A DNA stretch of 64,000 nt from Promicromonospora sp. Populi. GTDB taxonomy: Bacteria; Actinomycetota; Actinomycetes; Actinomycetales; Cellulomonadaceae. The stretch covers positions 3,844,001 through 3,908,000 of the forward strand of contig NZ_CP163528.1 in NCBI RefSeq assembly GCF_041081105.1, in the 5' to 3' direction. Position numbers and translations under genes: made by a program. A model generated the notes under the pieces. It searched no databases and was not told the DNA's origin. It saw only the letters and a list, made by a program, of their open reading frames with translations. Positions 63,460 through 64,000 of this stretch are shown piece by piece (position 1 is the first letter of the stretch; each line of letters begins with the position of its first letter).

Positions 63460-64000
63460 TGACCGACTACGAAGCGCTCTATGCGGACCATGACTCGATG
63501 GCCGACCACTGGTGGTGGCGTCCCGGCTGGCACGTCGGGACCAGGTTCTACTCCTGGCACATCACCCAGGATGACCAACCAGAGGTCCGCGACCTGCTGC
63601 ACAACTACCGCGACGCCATAGACACCATCAGCACCCTCGATCCGGTCCCCGATCGGTGGTTACACATGACACTGCAAGGCGTCGGGCACGTCTCGGACGT
63701 CGATCCGGCGACGCTCGACAGTGTGACTACGGCCGTAGCAGATCGGCTCGGACACCTCGCACCCGTGGCGACGACATACCAGCGGGTGCACATCTCGGGT
63801 GAAGCCTTGATTCTCCCGCCCAGCGATCCTGAGCCGTTTACTGACATACGTCGTGCGATCCGGCAGGGCATCACGGATGCACTCGGAGAATGCCCAGAGG
63901 CCGACGTCGGTTTCCGCGCCCACGTCTCAGCCGCGTACAGCAATGCCAGCGCCGACGCCGCACCCATTCGCAAAGTCCTCGACCGTGCACAGCCATTGAC
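63459..64000 (+). CDS. 2'-5' RNA ligase/2H phosphoesterase family protein, 3' end cut by window
   Basis: At least 180 residues are in the window. Both family motifs are present: HMTLQGVGH (H-x-T) and FRAHVSAAYSN (H-x-S), the pair that defines 2H phosphoesterases acting on 2',3'-cyclic phosphates or 2'-5' linkages. The ATG at 63459 overlaps the GntR stop (TGATG), so it is co-transcribed with the repressor. pSAM2-like elements often carry a NUDIX gene near here; an RNA-end enzyme could serve element control or defence, but this is not known. Confidence 0.82.
   Translation, partial: MTDYEALYADHDSMADHWWWRPGWHVGTRFYSWHITQDDQPEVRDLLHNYRDAIDTISTLDPVPDRWLHMTLQGVGHVSDVDPATLDSVTTAVADRLGHLAPVATTYQRVHISGEALILPPSDPEPFTDIRRAIRQGITDALGECPEADVGFRAHVSAAYSNASADAAPIRKVLDRAQPL

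Larger units (their letters stand above)
54870..64000. mobile_element. Integrative and conjugative element of the AICE (pSAM2-like) type, left part
   Basis: The region holds the full AICE core in the usual order: tyrosine integrase, excisionase, rolling-circle Rep, FtsK-type DNA translocase and a divergent GntR repressor with paired operators. Eleven minus-strand genes from 62514 to 54920 overlap or nearly touch, forming one operon. AICEs move as double-stranded DNA between mycelial or coryneform actinobacteria using only the translocase. The left boundary lies at about 54870-54919, next to truncated xthA; the right end is outside the window. No tRNA gene is seen at the left junction. Confidence 0.88.

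Overview
The window is chromosomal DNA from a very GC-rich Actinomycetota. Many GTG starts, ATGA/GTGA stop-start overlaps, a CsoR-type copper switch, an HspR-type box before clpB, a WhiB protein, class-E-like sortase signals and a pSAM2-like integrative element all fit this phylum. Gene content and protein flavour suggest order Micrococcales, perhaps a Promicromonosporaceae relative such as Cellulosimicrobium or Promicromonospora; the genus is an inference.

Layout. 1-4.2 kb: the 5' end of a carboxypeptidase-like gene, a four-gene regulator/ABC transporter operon, and a csoR-copZ copper module. 4.2-12.9 kb: tetrapyrrole synthesis, with hemE-hemY-hemC-hemD-hemB-hemL on the minus strand and hemA divergent on the plus strand. 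13-15.6 kb: two secreted proteins with sister signal peptides, one Val/Gly-rich and one sortase-anchored but frameshifted. 15.6-25 kb: a DUF5926 protein, a glycosyltransferase, a lipid kinase, a large membrane protein, serS, two Cof-type HAD phosphatases and map. 25.2-28.7 kb: a sugar ABC importer without its own ATPase. 28.7-32 kb: alkylation repair (ogt plus a frameshifted ada-alkA) and a secreted sphingomyelinase-like enzyme. 32-38.9 kb: a giant zinc-ribbon membrane protein and an alpha/beta hydrolase. 38.9-47.4 kb: a minus-strand operon (GntR regulator, TSUP transporter, ArsR-like regulator, MFS pump) facing a plus-strand operon (MatC-like dicarboxylate carrier, class III CoA-transferase, fused carboxyltransferase). 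47.4-54.6 kb: a HigBA-like toxin-antitoxin pair with a frameshifted toxin, a chloramphenicol phosphotransferase homologue, clpB, a regulator and a septum-formation-domain protein.

54.7-64 kb: the left part of an actinomycete integrative and conjugative element (AICE), lying against a 3' remnant of xthA. It carries integrase, excisionase, a rolling-circle Rep, WhiB, a DUF2637 membrane protein, an FtsK-type translocase, small accessory proteins and a divergent GntR repressor with two matching operators. The right end lies outside the window.

The most notable points are: a possible biotin-independent dicarboxylate (malonate-type) catabolic module at 42.5-46.5 kb; a perfect 28-bp palindrome carried in frame inside hemY; a set of very long hairpins at gene ends, two of which reach into coding sequence; a four-step TGCA array with exact 13-bp period before an ArsR-like gene; AICE insertion into a protein-coding gene; and three single-base frameshifts in otherwise well-preserved genes, which may be assembly errors or real mutations.
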